From contig JACCZA010000117.1 of NCBI GenBank assembly GCA_013696185.1, forward strand, positions 1 through 6,005: a stretch of 6,005 nucleotides of DNA, written 5' to 3'. Source of the DNA: Actinomycetota bacterium. Its GTDB lineage: Bacteria > Actinomycetota > Thermoleophilia > Gaiellales > Gaiellaceae. The notes beneath the pieces were generated by a model. That model was not told the DNA's origin, searched no databases, and worked only from the letters and a program-made list of their open reading frames with translations. Each line of letters opens with the position of its first letter. The first letter of the stretch is position 1. This document shows positions 1 to 5,354 of the stretch, piece after piece. The position numbers were made by a program, and so were the translations under genes.

Positions 1-255
1 GGCCAGCAGGACGGCCCGGACGCGCTCGGGGACTCGCCTTGCGATCGCGAGCGAGCAATAGCCGCCCATCGAGGCACCGACGAGCACGAGCGGGCCGCCG
101 CCGGCGAGAGCCAGGACCCCGTCCGCCCACTCCTCCATCGAGCTCCCCAGCGGGTACAGCTTCGGTGCCACGACCTCGTGACCGTCGAGCACGGCGACCT
201 GCGACTCCCACATCCGCTCGTCGAGTGGCAGCGCGTGCAGGAGGACGACCTTCAT
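1..255 (-). CDS. alpha/beta hydrolase, N-terminal part (runs off the window)
   Basis: Only the first 85 codons are visible; the gene continues past base 1. It reads in from an ATG at 255-253 that overlaps the upstream stop as ATGA. The start MKVVLLHALPLDERMW is the first beta strand plus the HALP-type oxyanion-hole loop of small alpha/beta hydrolases. The run VLVGASMGGYCSLAIARR (residues 57-74) is the beta5-nucleophile elbow-helix unit, in which G-A-S-M-G-G places the nucleophile at Ser62. The acid and histidine of the triad would lie outside the window. The family includes esterases, C-C hydrolases and lactonases, and the substrate cannot be named from this fragment. It is the last visible member of the minus-strand four-gene unit. 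I see no strong ribosome site of its own, so expression probably depends on coupling to the GNAT gene. Confidence 0.88.
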   Translation of the reverse strand, partial: MKVVLLHALPLDERMWESQVAVLDGHEVVAPKLYPLGSSMEEWADGVLALAGGGPLVLVGASMGGYCSLAIARRVPERVRAVLLA

Positions 256-1274
256 GCCCGCTCGATCCTGCTCGCTCCGGGAACCTCGGGCGCGTCGTCC
301 CACCCGTGCTCGGCGCCCTCGATCCCCATCGCGCGGGCCAGACCGGCGAGCAACTCCGCCGGCGGGGGCAGCTCGGCCGGAGAGGCCCCGTGGACCGCGG
401 CAGCCCGGATCGCCTGCGGCTCGGCGCCCGTCAACCGGGAGACGACCGTGGGGTTCGCGGCGAGCGCGATCACGTCCCCGGGAGGCAACGGGCCGTAGTA
501 CTCCTGCACCGACAGATACTCGTCGACGACGGCGCCCCGGTCGAGGAGGCTGAAGCGGACGACCTTTCCCTCCTCCACGCCGAGCGCGAGCACGACGGCC
601 CCCATTCGCTCCGAGAGCTCCCGGGCGAGACGGCGGAGCTGCGTGGGCTCGCGATCGCAGACGTCGTCGTACAAGGCGACCCAGCCGTTCCGCGGCGCCG
701 AGACGATGCTGCCCCGCGAGCGACCGGGCAGGCGCGGGACGAACTGCCGCACGGCGCGCTCCACGGCCGAGACGTCGTCGGACTGGATGTGGATCGAGCC
801 GAACGACGCGCCCTCGCTCCTCTGCGCCAGCCGGTCCGAGAGCGCCTCGAGCCCGGTCACGAGGCCGAGCGTCTCCTCGCGGAACCCCCAACCCGCGTAG
901 ACCGCGCGCGCCGCCCGGTTCGATGCGGCCACCTCGAGATCGAGGTACTCGAGCCCGTCCGCGCGGAAGAGGGCGGCGACCTCGCGCACGAGCGCCGCCG
1001 CGACGCCCTGACGCCGTGCGGCGGGGACGACGTAGAGGTCGGTCAGGCGACCCAGCCTGGAGCCGCGCCGCCGCGCGAGCGCGAGCCCGAGCGGGCGCGC
1101 GTCGTCGTCCTCGGCGAGCAGCGCCACCCCGCCGCGCACGATCTCCGCGATCTCCTCCAGCTCCTGCTCGCTGTCGCTCTCCACGTGCGGGGGCTCGGGG
1201 ATCTCACGCGCGAACGCCCGCCAGAGCTCGTGCAGGGTCGAAAGGTCGTCCTCCGCGGCGCGGCGCACCCTCAC
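252..1274 (-). CDS. GNAT N-acetyltransferase fused to an uncharacterised C-terminal domain
   Basis: This is a 340-residue protein. The GTG start at 1274-1272 overlaps the glycosylase stop as GTGA and leads straight into the first GNAT strand (MRVRRAAEDD). The open frame extends another 69 codons upstream, but that part lies inside the glycosylase gene and is low-complexity Arg/Pro, so it was not used. Residues 1 to about 145 form a GNAT fold. The acetyl-CoA pyrophosphate loop is YVVPAARRQGVAAALV (81-96), the R-x-x-G-x-A type signature, and the late helix NRAARAVYAGWGFREE (119-134) has the usual N-x-x-A-x-x-x-Y-x-x-x-G-F pattern. Such enzymes move an acetyl group from acetyl-CoA to an amine; the acceptor is unknown. 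Residues 155-330 are a second alpha/beta region with no GNAT motif, including WVALYDDVCD (198-207) and VVDEYLSVQEYYGPLPPGD (249-267). I cannot assign it to a named family. It lies between the glycosylase and hydrolase genes and overlaps both by 4 bases. Confidence 0.88.
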   Translation of the reverse strand: MRVRRAAEDDLSTLHELWRAFAREIPEPPHVESDSEQELEEIAEIVRGGVALLAEDDDARPLGLALARRRGSRLGRLTDLYVVPAARRQGVAAALVREVAALFRADGLEYLDLEVAASNRAARAVYAGWGFREETLGLVTGLEALSDRLAQRSEGASFGSIHIQSDDVSAVERAVRQFVPRLPGRSRGSIVSAPRNGWVALYDDVCDREPTQLRRLARELSERMGAVVLALGVEEGKVVRFSLLDRGAVVDEYLSVQEYYGPLPPGDVIALAANPTVVSRLTGAEPQAIRAAAVHGASPAELPPPAELLAGLARAMGIEGAEHGWDDAPEVPGASRIERA

Positions 1275-2098
1275 GGGCCGACCTGCCCGGCTGCCAGGAG
1301 GTAGTGCACCGTCAGGTTCTCGAAGGGATGGAAGCGGGGCGCGATGGCGCGTACCTCGTCGGTCGTCAGGTCGCGGCCGGAACCATAGAAGGCCGACACC
1401 GCCTTGCGCACCGCGAGGTCGCCCGCGGGCCACGCGTGCGCCCGGGCGAGGTGGCGGGCGAGGAACCAGTCGGCGGTCCACTCGCCGAGGCCCCGCTGAG
1501 CGAGGATCGCCGCCTTCACCTCGTCGTCGGGGAGCCGCTCGAGCCCCGCCAGGTCGAGGGGGCTCCGCGCGAGATCGACGACGTACTCCGCCTTGCGTCC
1601 CGAGAAGCCGAGCGCGACGAGCTCGTGGGGAGCGGCGGCGGCGAGGCGCTCTCGCGTCGGGAAGGCCCAGGCGTCCCCGGCCCGCACGCCGAAGCGCTCG
1701 ATCAGCCGGTTGCGCACCGCGAAGGCGGCGAAGAGCGAGACCTGCTGGGCGGTGATCGAGCTGACGAGCGCCTCGAACGGATCCGGGGCGAGCATCGGCC
1801 GCAGGCCCGCCAGCCGCGCGGCGAGCGGGGCGAGGGTCGTCTCCGAGCGCACGAAAGCACGGAAGCCGTCGAGGTCGAAGGGCAGGCCGAGCAGGTGCGA
1901 GATGACCGGCTCGATCGTCGCGTCGAGGGGCTCGACGAGGACGCCTCCGGGAGCGGGCTCGACGCGCACCTCCCTGCCCCGGACGACCCGGTGCAGCCCA
2001 CCCTCGTGCCAGAGGTTCGCGCGGTCCGGCCCCCAGGCGCGCGTGCGGAGCGTCGAGAGCTCGAAGCTGTACGGGTCGGGGATCGGGAGCAGCGGCAT
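1271..2098 (-). CDS. AlkA-type DNA-3-methyladenine glycosylase (HhH-GPD family)
   Basis: This 275-residue protein is close in length to E. coli AlkA (282). It should remove alkylated or otherwise damaged bases from DNA in the cytoplasm as the first step of base excision repair. Residues 1 to about 95 look like the AlkA N-terminal domain. Residues 105-260 are the helical HhH-GPD core, starting with DPFEALVSSITAQQVS (106-121), where AlkA has its I-x-x-Q-x-V-S helix. The helix-hairpin-helix is QRGLGEWTAD (201-210), and the catalytic aspartate is Asp227 in WPAGDLAVRKA. The hairpin lacks the lysine used by bifunctional OGG1-type enzymes, so a monofunctional glycosylase is expected. The start is an ATG six bases after the HAD stop. 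A GAGG at 2106-2103 overlaps that stop and is only 4 bases from the ATG, so termination-reinitiation is plausible. The exact lesion range cannot be read from sequence. Confidence 0.92.
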   Translation of the reverse strand: MPLLPIPDPYSFELSTLRTRAWGPDRANLWHEGGLHRVVRGREVRVEPAPGGVLVEPLDATIEPVISHLLGLPFDLDGFRAFVRSETTLAPLAARLAGLRPMLAPDPFEALVSSITAQQVSLFAAFAVRNRLIERFGVRAGDAWAFPTRERLAAAAPHELVALGFSGRKAEYVVDLARSPLDLAGLERLPDDEVKAAILAQRGLGEWTADWFLARHLARAHAWPAGDLAVRKAVSAFYGSGRDLTTDEVRAIAPRFHPFENLTVHYLLAAGQVGP

Positions 2099-2104
2099 CG
2101 GGCC

Positions 2105-2722
2105 TCAGCGTGCCGGGCGCTCGAGCCCGCGCGCCACGTCATGGAGGTCGGAGAAGGGCTCGAACGGCACCCCGAGGCCGTCGAGGTAACGGGCGAGGGC
2201 GCCGGTCGCGAACACCCGGTCGGCGGCGAGGGCTGCGCAGCGATCGGAGTAGCCGTCGCCCACGTACGTGACGGGATCCTCGAGCAGCGAGCCGCGCTTG
2301 CAGGCCTCGCCGCACGTGGCGCAGACGGCCTCGTCGCGGAAGCGGACGCGCCAGCCCTCCGGGCTCGGGTCGAGCTCGTTCGCGAGCAGCTCGAGCTCGA
2401 CCCCCTCGCGCGCGAGCACGGGCTCGATCAGCTCCCGGAAGCCGCTCGAGAGGACGAGGGGCCGCCAGCGCTCGGCGAGCTCGCGGAAGCCCGGCCGGAT
2501 GCGGACGTGTTCGAGCAGCCACTCGACGACCTCGGCGAGCGGCGCGCGCACGCTCGCGAACTCGACCGCGATCACCTCGTGCAGGCCGAGCGTGTGGCCC
2601 AGCTGCCCCTCCGTCCTGCGGAACAGGCCGGGGTCGCCGAAGCGCTCGAGCACGAGGTGGAGGGTGTCGACCTCCGTCACGGTGCCGTCCCAGTCGAGCA
2701 CGAGCCGGCGCACGCCCGCCAT
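2105..2722 (-). CDS. HAD-superfamily phosphatase, MtnX/SerB-like
   Basis: This 205-residue protein has the full HAD motif set. Motif I is VLDWDGTVTEVD (8-19), with nucleophile Asp10 and acid/base Asp12. Motif II is LSSGF (91-95). Motif III is Lys142 in CKRGSLL. Motif IV is YVGDGYSDRCAA (153-164), with Mg2+-binding Asp156 and Asp160. A helical C1-type cap lies between motifs I and II. The architecture resembles MtnX (a methionine-salvage enolase-phosphatase partner) and phosphoserine phosphatase. A Cys cluster (134, 137, 141) just before the motif III lysine also recalls MtnX, but no other mtn gene is nearby, so the substrate is open. I chose the ATG at 2722-2720 because it puts motif I at the usual distance. 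The frame stays open to a GTG at 2758, which would add 12 Arg/Pro-rich residues and collide with the divergent promoter. This is the first gene of the minus-strand unit. Confidence 0.88.
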   Translation of the reverse strand: MAGVRRLVLDWDGTVTEVDTLHLVLERFGDPGLFRRTEGQLGHTLGLHEVIAVEFASVRAPLAEVVEWLLEHVRIRPGFRELAERWRPLVLSSGFRELIEPVLAREGVELELLANELDPSPEGWRVRFRDEAVCATCGEACKRGSLLEDPVTYVGDGYSDRCAALAADRVFATGALARYLDGLGVPFEPFSDLHDVARGLERPAR

Positions 2723-2753
2723 TCTTGCCGACGGGCCTCGGAGGGGCCGTCCA

Positions 2754-2767
2754 TACACTCGGGCGCG
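2754..2767 (+). promoter_or_regulatory. candidate leaderless promoter of the ABC exporter genes
   Basis: TACACT at 2754-2759 matches the actinobacterial -10 pattern TANNNT. It is followed by exactly 7 bases and then the GTG at 2767, so transcription would begin at or next to the first base of the start codon. I see no convincing -35 hexamer 17-19 bases upstream. The only purine-rich ribosome-site-like run (GGAGGGG, 2740-2746) is 20 bases from the GTG, too far to work for it, which favours a leaderless transcript. The remaining part of the 44-bp divergent gap (2723-2753) must also hold the 5' region of the HAD gene, for which I found no clear promoter. Confidence 0.45.
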
Positions 2768-3612
2768 TGGCCGCCGCCGCGCTCGCAGTCCGCGCCCTCG
2801 AGAAGCGCTACGGGCGGATTCAGGCGCTGCGCGGGATCGACCTCGAGGTGGGCGAGGGCGAGCTCGTCGGCCTGCTCGGCCCGAACGGCGCCGGCAAGTC
2901 GACGCTCGTCAAGATCGCCTGCGGGCTGATCCGCCCGAGCGGCGGGAGCGCCACGATCCTCGACCGGCCTGCCGGATCGCCGGCTGCTCGGGCTGCGCTC
3001 GGCTACCTCGCCGAGCTCTTCCGCTTTCCCGGCTGGTACAGCGCCGACGAGGTGCTCTCGCTGCACCAGAAGCTCGCCGGCTCGAGCGGCGGAGAGGGCG
3101 AGCGGGCGGAGCTGCTCGAGCTCGTCGGACTCGGCGACGCGCGGGCGCGACGGGTCGAGGCGATGTCGAAGGGGATGCAGCAGCGGCTCGGCCTCGCGCA
3201 GGCGCTCGTGGGCTCACCCAGGCTGCTGCTCCTCGACGAGCCGACGAGCGCGCTCGACCCCGTCGGCCGCCGCATCGTCCGCCGGCTGCTGGAGGAGCTC
3301 CGGGGGCGGGGCATCGGCGTCCTCCTGAACTCGCATCTCCTGAGCGAGGTCGAGCGCGTGTGCGACCGGGTCGTGATCATCCAGCGAGGGGAGGTGGTCG
3401 CGGCCGGGCGGCCGGAGGAGCTCTCCCGCCCGCGCGGCGTCGAGATCGAGCTGGCAGGCGGGGTGCGGAGCTTTCCCGACGCCTCGCGCGAGGATGCGCC
3501 CGCGCTCGTCGCCCGGCTCGTCGGCGAGGGCGAGCGGGTCTACGGCGTCAGGGCACTCGCGGCCACGCTCGAGGACGTCTACCTGCAGGCGGTCGAGGGC
3601 GACACCTCGTGA
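2767..3612 (+). CDS. ABC transporter ATP-binding protein (NatA/CcmA-like, ABC-2 exporter type)
   Basis: This 281-residue nucleotide-binding subunit should power the membrane protein encoded next to it from the cytoplasmic face. Walker A is GPNGAGKS (38-45). The Q-loop position reads YLAEL (80-84), with Glu83 where many ABC proteins have Gln, a common variant in this subfamily. The signature is MSKGMQQR (133-140) instead of canonical LSGGQ, also typical of NatA/YxlF-like ATPases. Walker B is LLLLDEPT (153-160) with catalytic Glu158, the D-loop is SALD, and the switch histidine is His190 in NSHLLSEVE. Residues 220-281 form the short C-terminal extension of this group, ending in the usual T-L-E-D-V-Y-L element (267-273). 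I chose the GTG at 2767 because it sits 7 bases after a -10-like box and gives a normal N-terminus. The frame is open upstream to 2725, but that stretch is the intergenic region. The cargo is unknown. Confidence 0.93.
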   Translation: MAAAALAVRALEKRYGRIQALRGIDLEVGEGELVGLLGPNGAGKSTLVKIACGLIRPSGGSATILDRPAGSPAARAALGYLAELFRFPGWYSADEVLSLHQKLAGSSGGEGERAELLELVGLGDARARRVEAMSKGMQQRLGLAQALVGSPRLLLLDEPTSALDPVGRRIVRRLLEELRGRGIGVLLNSHLLSEVERVCDRVVIIQRGEVVAAGRPEELSRPRGVEIELAGGVRSFPDASREDAPALVARLVGEGERVYGVRALAATLEDVYLQAVEGDTS

Positions 3613-4466
3613 GCGCGATCCCGACGCTGATCGGCTACGCGCTGCGGGAGGCGGTGCGGCGCAAGGTCTTCGTCGTCGTCGTGCTCCTGACGATCCTGTT
3701 CCTCGCCCTCTACTGGCTCGGGGCGACGAAGGCGTTCGAGGAGGCGCGCAGCTTCTCGGGCGCGACCGACAGCGGCGTCGACGTCGAGACCCTGACCGGC
3801 GCCACGCTCTTCGGCCTCTCGATGTTCGCGACGCTCTTCCTCGGCACGGTGCTCGGCGTCTTCCTCACCCTCGGCTCCGTGCGGGGTGACGCGGAGCGCG
3901 GTCTCCTGCAGCCGCTCGTCGTCCGGCCGGTGGGGCGCGTCGCCTTCCTCGTCGCGCGCTTCCTGGGCGCGGCCGCGGTCTCGGGCCTCTACGCGATCGC
4001 GGTGTTCGCCGGCGCGCTCGCGATCACGGTCGCCGCCGGCCCCTGGCGACCCGACAGCGTGGTCGCACCGGCGCTCGAGCTGGCGGCAGGCGTCGGCATC
4101 GTGACCGCGATCTCCCTGCTCGGCTCGGTCTTCCTGTCCGCGACCGCGAACGGGATCGCGATCTTCATGGTCTTCGGAGCCGGCCTCGTGAGCGGCCTGC
4201 TGGGTCAGATCGGCGAGGCGCTCGACTCGCCCACCCTGGTCTCGGTGGCACGCGCCACGTCCTGGTTGCTCCCGTTCGAGGCGCTCTACCAGGACGGGCT
4301 GCACCGCATCACGGAGGACACGCGCGGCTTCACCGAGATCGCGCTCCAGCTCGGGCCGTTCGGCGGGGCCCAGGCCGGTGGCTCCTCGCTCCTCGCCTGG
4401 TCTCTCGCCTACCTCGCGCTCGTGCTCGGGATCGCCGCGCTCGCCTTCGGGCGGAGCGACCTGTAG
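3609..4466 (+). CDS. ABC-2 type transporter permease (NosY-like)
   Basis: This 285-residue integral membrane protein starts at a GTG (3609-3611) overlapping the ATPase stop as GTGA, so the two are translationally coupled and should be made in a fixed ratio. Six hydrophobic segments are visible at about residues 20-38, 65-89, 113-141, 153-178, 180-200 and 261-281. The N-terminus (AIPTLIGYALREAVRRKVF) is the amphipathic lead-in followed by a basic patch, typical of ABC-2 permeases. The cytoplasmic loop ERGLLQPLVVRPVGR (96-110) matches the coupling-helix region that in this family reads E-x-G-x-L-x-x-L-x-x-x-P-x-x-R. The long loops at 40-62 and 202-258 are probably extracytoplasmic. The protein should form a homodimeric pore with two copies of the ATPase. 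There is no substrate-binding protein gene, which fits an exporter; what it exports cannot be told. Confidence 0.91.
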   Translation: MSAIPTLIGYALREAVRRKVFVVVVLLTILFLALYWLGATKAFEEARSFSGATDSGVDVETLTGATLFGLSMFATLFLGTVLGVFLTLGSVRGDAERGLLQPLVVRPVGRVAFLVARFLGAAAVSGLYAIAVFAGALAITVAAGPWRPDSVVAPALELAAGVGIVTAISLLGSVFLSATANGIAIFMVFGAGLVSGLLGQIGEALDSPTLVSVARATSWLLPFEALYQDGLHRITEDTRGFTEIALQLGPFGGAQAGGSSLLAWSLAYLALVLGIAALAFGRSDL

Positions 4467-4475
4467 AACTGGCTG

Positions 4476-5288
4476 TCAGACCACGCGGTTGCGCAGGACG
4501 CCGATCCCCTCGACCTCGAGCTCCACCGTCTGGCCGCGCTGCAGCCAGCGGCCGTCGCCGTGCTCGAGAATGCAGCCGCTGCCGACGGTGCCCGAGCCGA
4601 TCACGTCTCCCGGCACGAGCCTCGTGTTGCGCGCCGCGTGGGCGAGGATCGCCGCCCAGGAGTGGTACATGTCGCAGAGGTTGCCGCGCGAGCGCTCCTC
4701 CCCGTCGACGCGGGCGACGAGCTCGAGCCGCAGGTCGCCGAGCTCGTCCGGCGTCACGACGACGGGTCCGAGGCTCGTTGCGAAGTCCTTGCCCTTCGCG
4801 GGCCCCAGGCCGACGCTCATCTCCGCCCGCTGCAGGTCGCGCGCCGACCAGTCGTTCATCACGGTGAAGCCGCCGATCGCCCCCTCCGCGCCGATGATCG
4901 CCGCGACCTCGAGCTCGTAGTCGAGCTCGACCGTCCCCTCCGGGTAGGCCACGTCCTCGTCCGGCCCGACGATCGCTGACGGGTTCGAGAAGGAGAAGAC
5001 CGGCTGGGCGTACCACTCCGGCGGCACGGGCCGGCCGCGCCTGGCGTACGCCGTGGCAACGTGCTGCTCGAAGGCGTAGAAGTCGCGCACGGACGGCGGG
5101 GGGCGCACGGGCGCCAGCAGGCGCACCTCTTCGAGCGGATACTCGGCATGCTCGCGCGCGCCTCCCCCACCGGCGAAGAACGCCTGGAGCGTCTGCGCCG
5201 CGAGCTGCACGACACGGTCGCCGTCGATCCGCCCGGGCCAGCCGCGCTCGAGATCCCGGTCGAGCGGCGCGAACATGCAAAGGCGCAT
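4476..5288 (-). CDS. fumarylacetoacetate hydrolase (FAH) family protein
   Basis: This 270-residue cytoplasmic enzyme belongs to a family that hydrolyses, decarboxylates or isomerises beta-diketo acids in aromatic and tyrosine breakdown. By alignment from memory to mammalian FAH, the metal ligands are all present: Asp69 (in RDFYAFEQH), Glu125 and Glu127 (in DYELEVAAIIG), and Asp146 (in MNDWSARDLQ). The catalytic set is also matched: His76 for FAH His133, Arg150, Gln153, Lys167 (in KGKDFATSLGP) and Glu242 (in GCILEH). The D-x6-H and D-x3-R-x2-Q spacings equal those of FAH, so the active site looks intact. The protein is shorter than eukaryotic FAH (about 420) and near the bacterial family norm. 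True fumarylacetoacetase or a related diketo-acid hydrolase both fit, and no tyrosine-pathway gene is in view. The ATG at 5288 is favoured by the promoter spacing; an ATG four codons on (5276) is an alternative. The gene ends 9 bases from the convergent permease. Confidence 0.92.
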   Translation of the reverse strand: MRLCMFAPLDRDLERGWPGRIDGDRVVQLAAQTLQAFFAGGGGAREHAEYPLEEVRLLAPVRPPPSVRDFYAFEQHVATAYARRGRPVPPEWYAQPVFSFSNPSAIVGPDEDVAYPEGTVELDYELEVAAIIGAEGAIGGFTVMNDWSARDLQRAEMSVGLGPAKGKDFATSLGPVVVTPDELGDLRLELVARVDGEERSRGNLCDMYHSWAAILAHAARNTRLVPGDVIGSGTVGSGCILEHGDGRWLQRGQTVELEVEGIGVLRNRVV

Positions 5289-5301
5289 CCGGGCGAGGCT
5301 A
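5289..5301 (-). promoter_or_regulatory. candidate leaderless promoter of the FAH-family gene
   Basis: Read on the minus strand, TAGCCT (5301-5296) fits the TANNNT -10 pattern and is followed by exactly 7 bases and then the ATG at 5288. This is the same geometry as the box before the ABC ATPase gene. There is no purine-rich ribosome site just before the ATG, which fits a leaderless transcript. No clear -35 hexamer is visible. The hairpin at 5329-5348 would insulate this promoter from transcription of the CDF gene. Confidence 0.42.
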
Positions 5302-5328
5302 GCGGCGCCCCGGGAGCAGATGCGCCGC

Positions 5329-5348
5329 CGGCACGCCGCCGCGTGCCG
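5329..5348 (-). terminator. GC-rich hairpin after the CDF gene, probable terminator without a U-tract
   Basis: CGGCACG (5329-5335) pairs perfectly with CGTGCCG (5342-5348): a 7-bp stem with a 6-base loop CCGCCG. It begins 6 bases after the CDF stop codon in the direction of transcription. No T-run follows the stem on the minus strand, so it is not a classical intrinsic terminator; such hairpins are common at gene ends in high-GC actinobacteria. Its position between a stop codon and the next gene's promoter supports the call, but chance pairing in GC-rich DNA is possible. Confidence 0.42.
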
Positions 5349-5354
5349 TCCGCC

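Noticed and set aside
39..1304. A 421-codon plus-strand open frame over the hydrolase and GNAT genes.
   Set aside because: No domain or motif is visible, the composition is Arg-rich, and it mirrors the well-supported minus-strand genes.
1275..1481. A 69-codon upstream extension of the GNAT gene.
   Set aside because: It lies inside the glycosylase gene and translates to low-complexity Arg/Pro. The GTGA junction at 1274 gives the first strand of the GNAT fold at residue 2.
2372..2401. Clustered GAGCTC/CTCGAG palindromes, also scattered through most genes here.
   Set aside because: They come from frequent Leu-Glu and Glu-Leu codon pairs (CTC, GAG) in this genome's codon use, not from a repeat element or a restriction-site array.
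923..2929. A 668-codon plus-strand open frame, opposite the minus-strand operon.
   Set aside because: It is Arg/Pro/Glu-rich low-complexity translation antisense to four genes with clear motifs. Long antisense frames are expected where third codon positions are nearly all G or C.
2268..3608. An N-terminal extension of the permease frame back to 2268, which would make a 732-residue protein.
   Set aside because: Before 3609 the frame reads through the ATPase gene in another phase and gives Arg/Ala-rich sequence. The GTG at 3609 overlaps the ATPase stop and begins a normal ABC-2 permease N-terminus.
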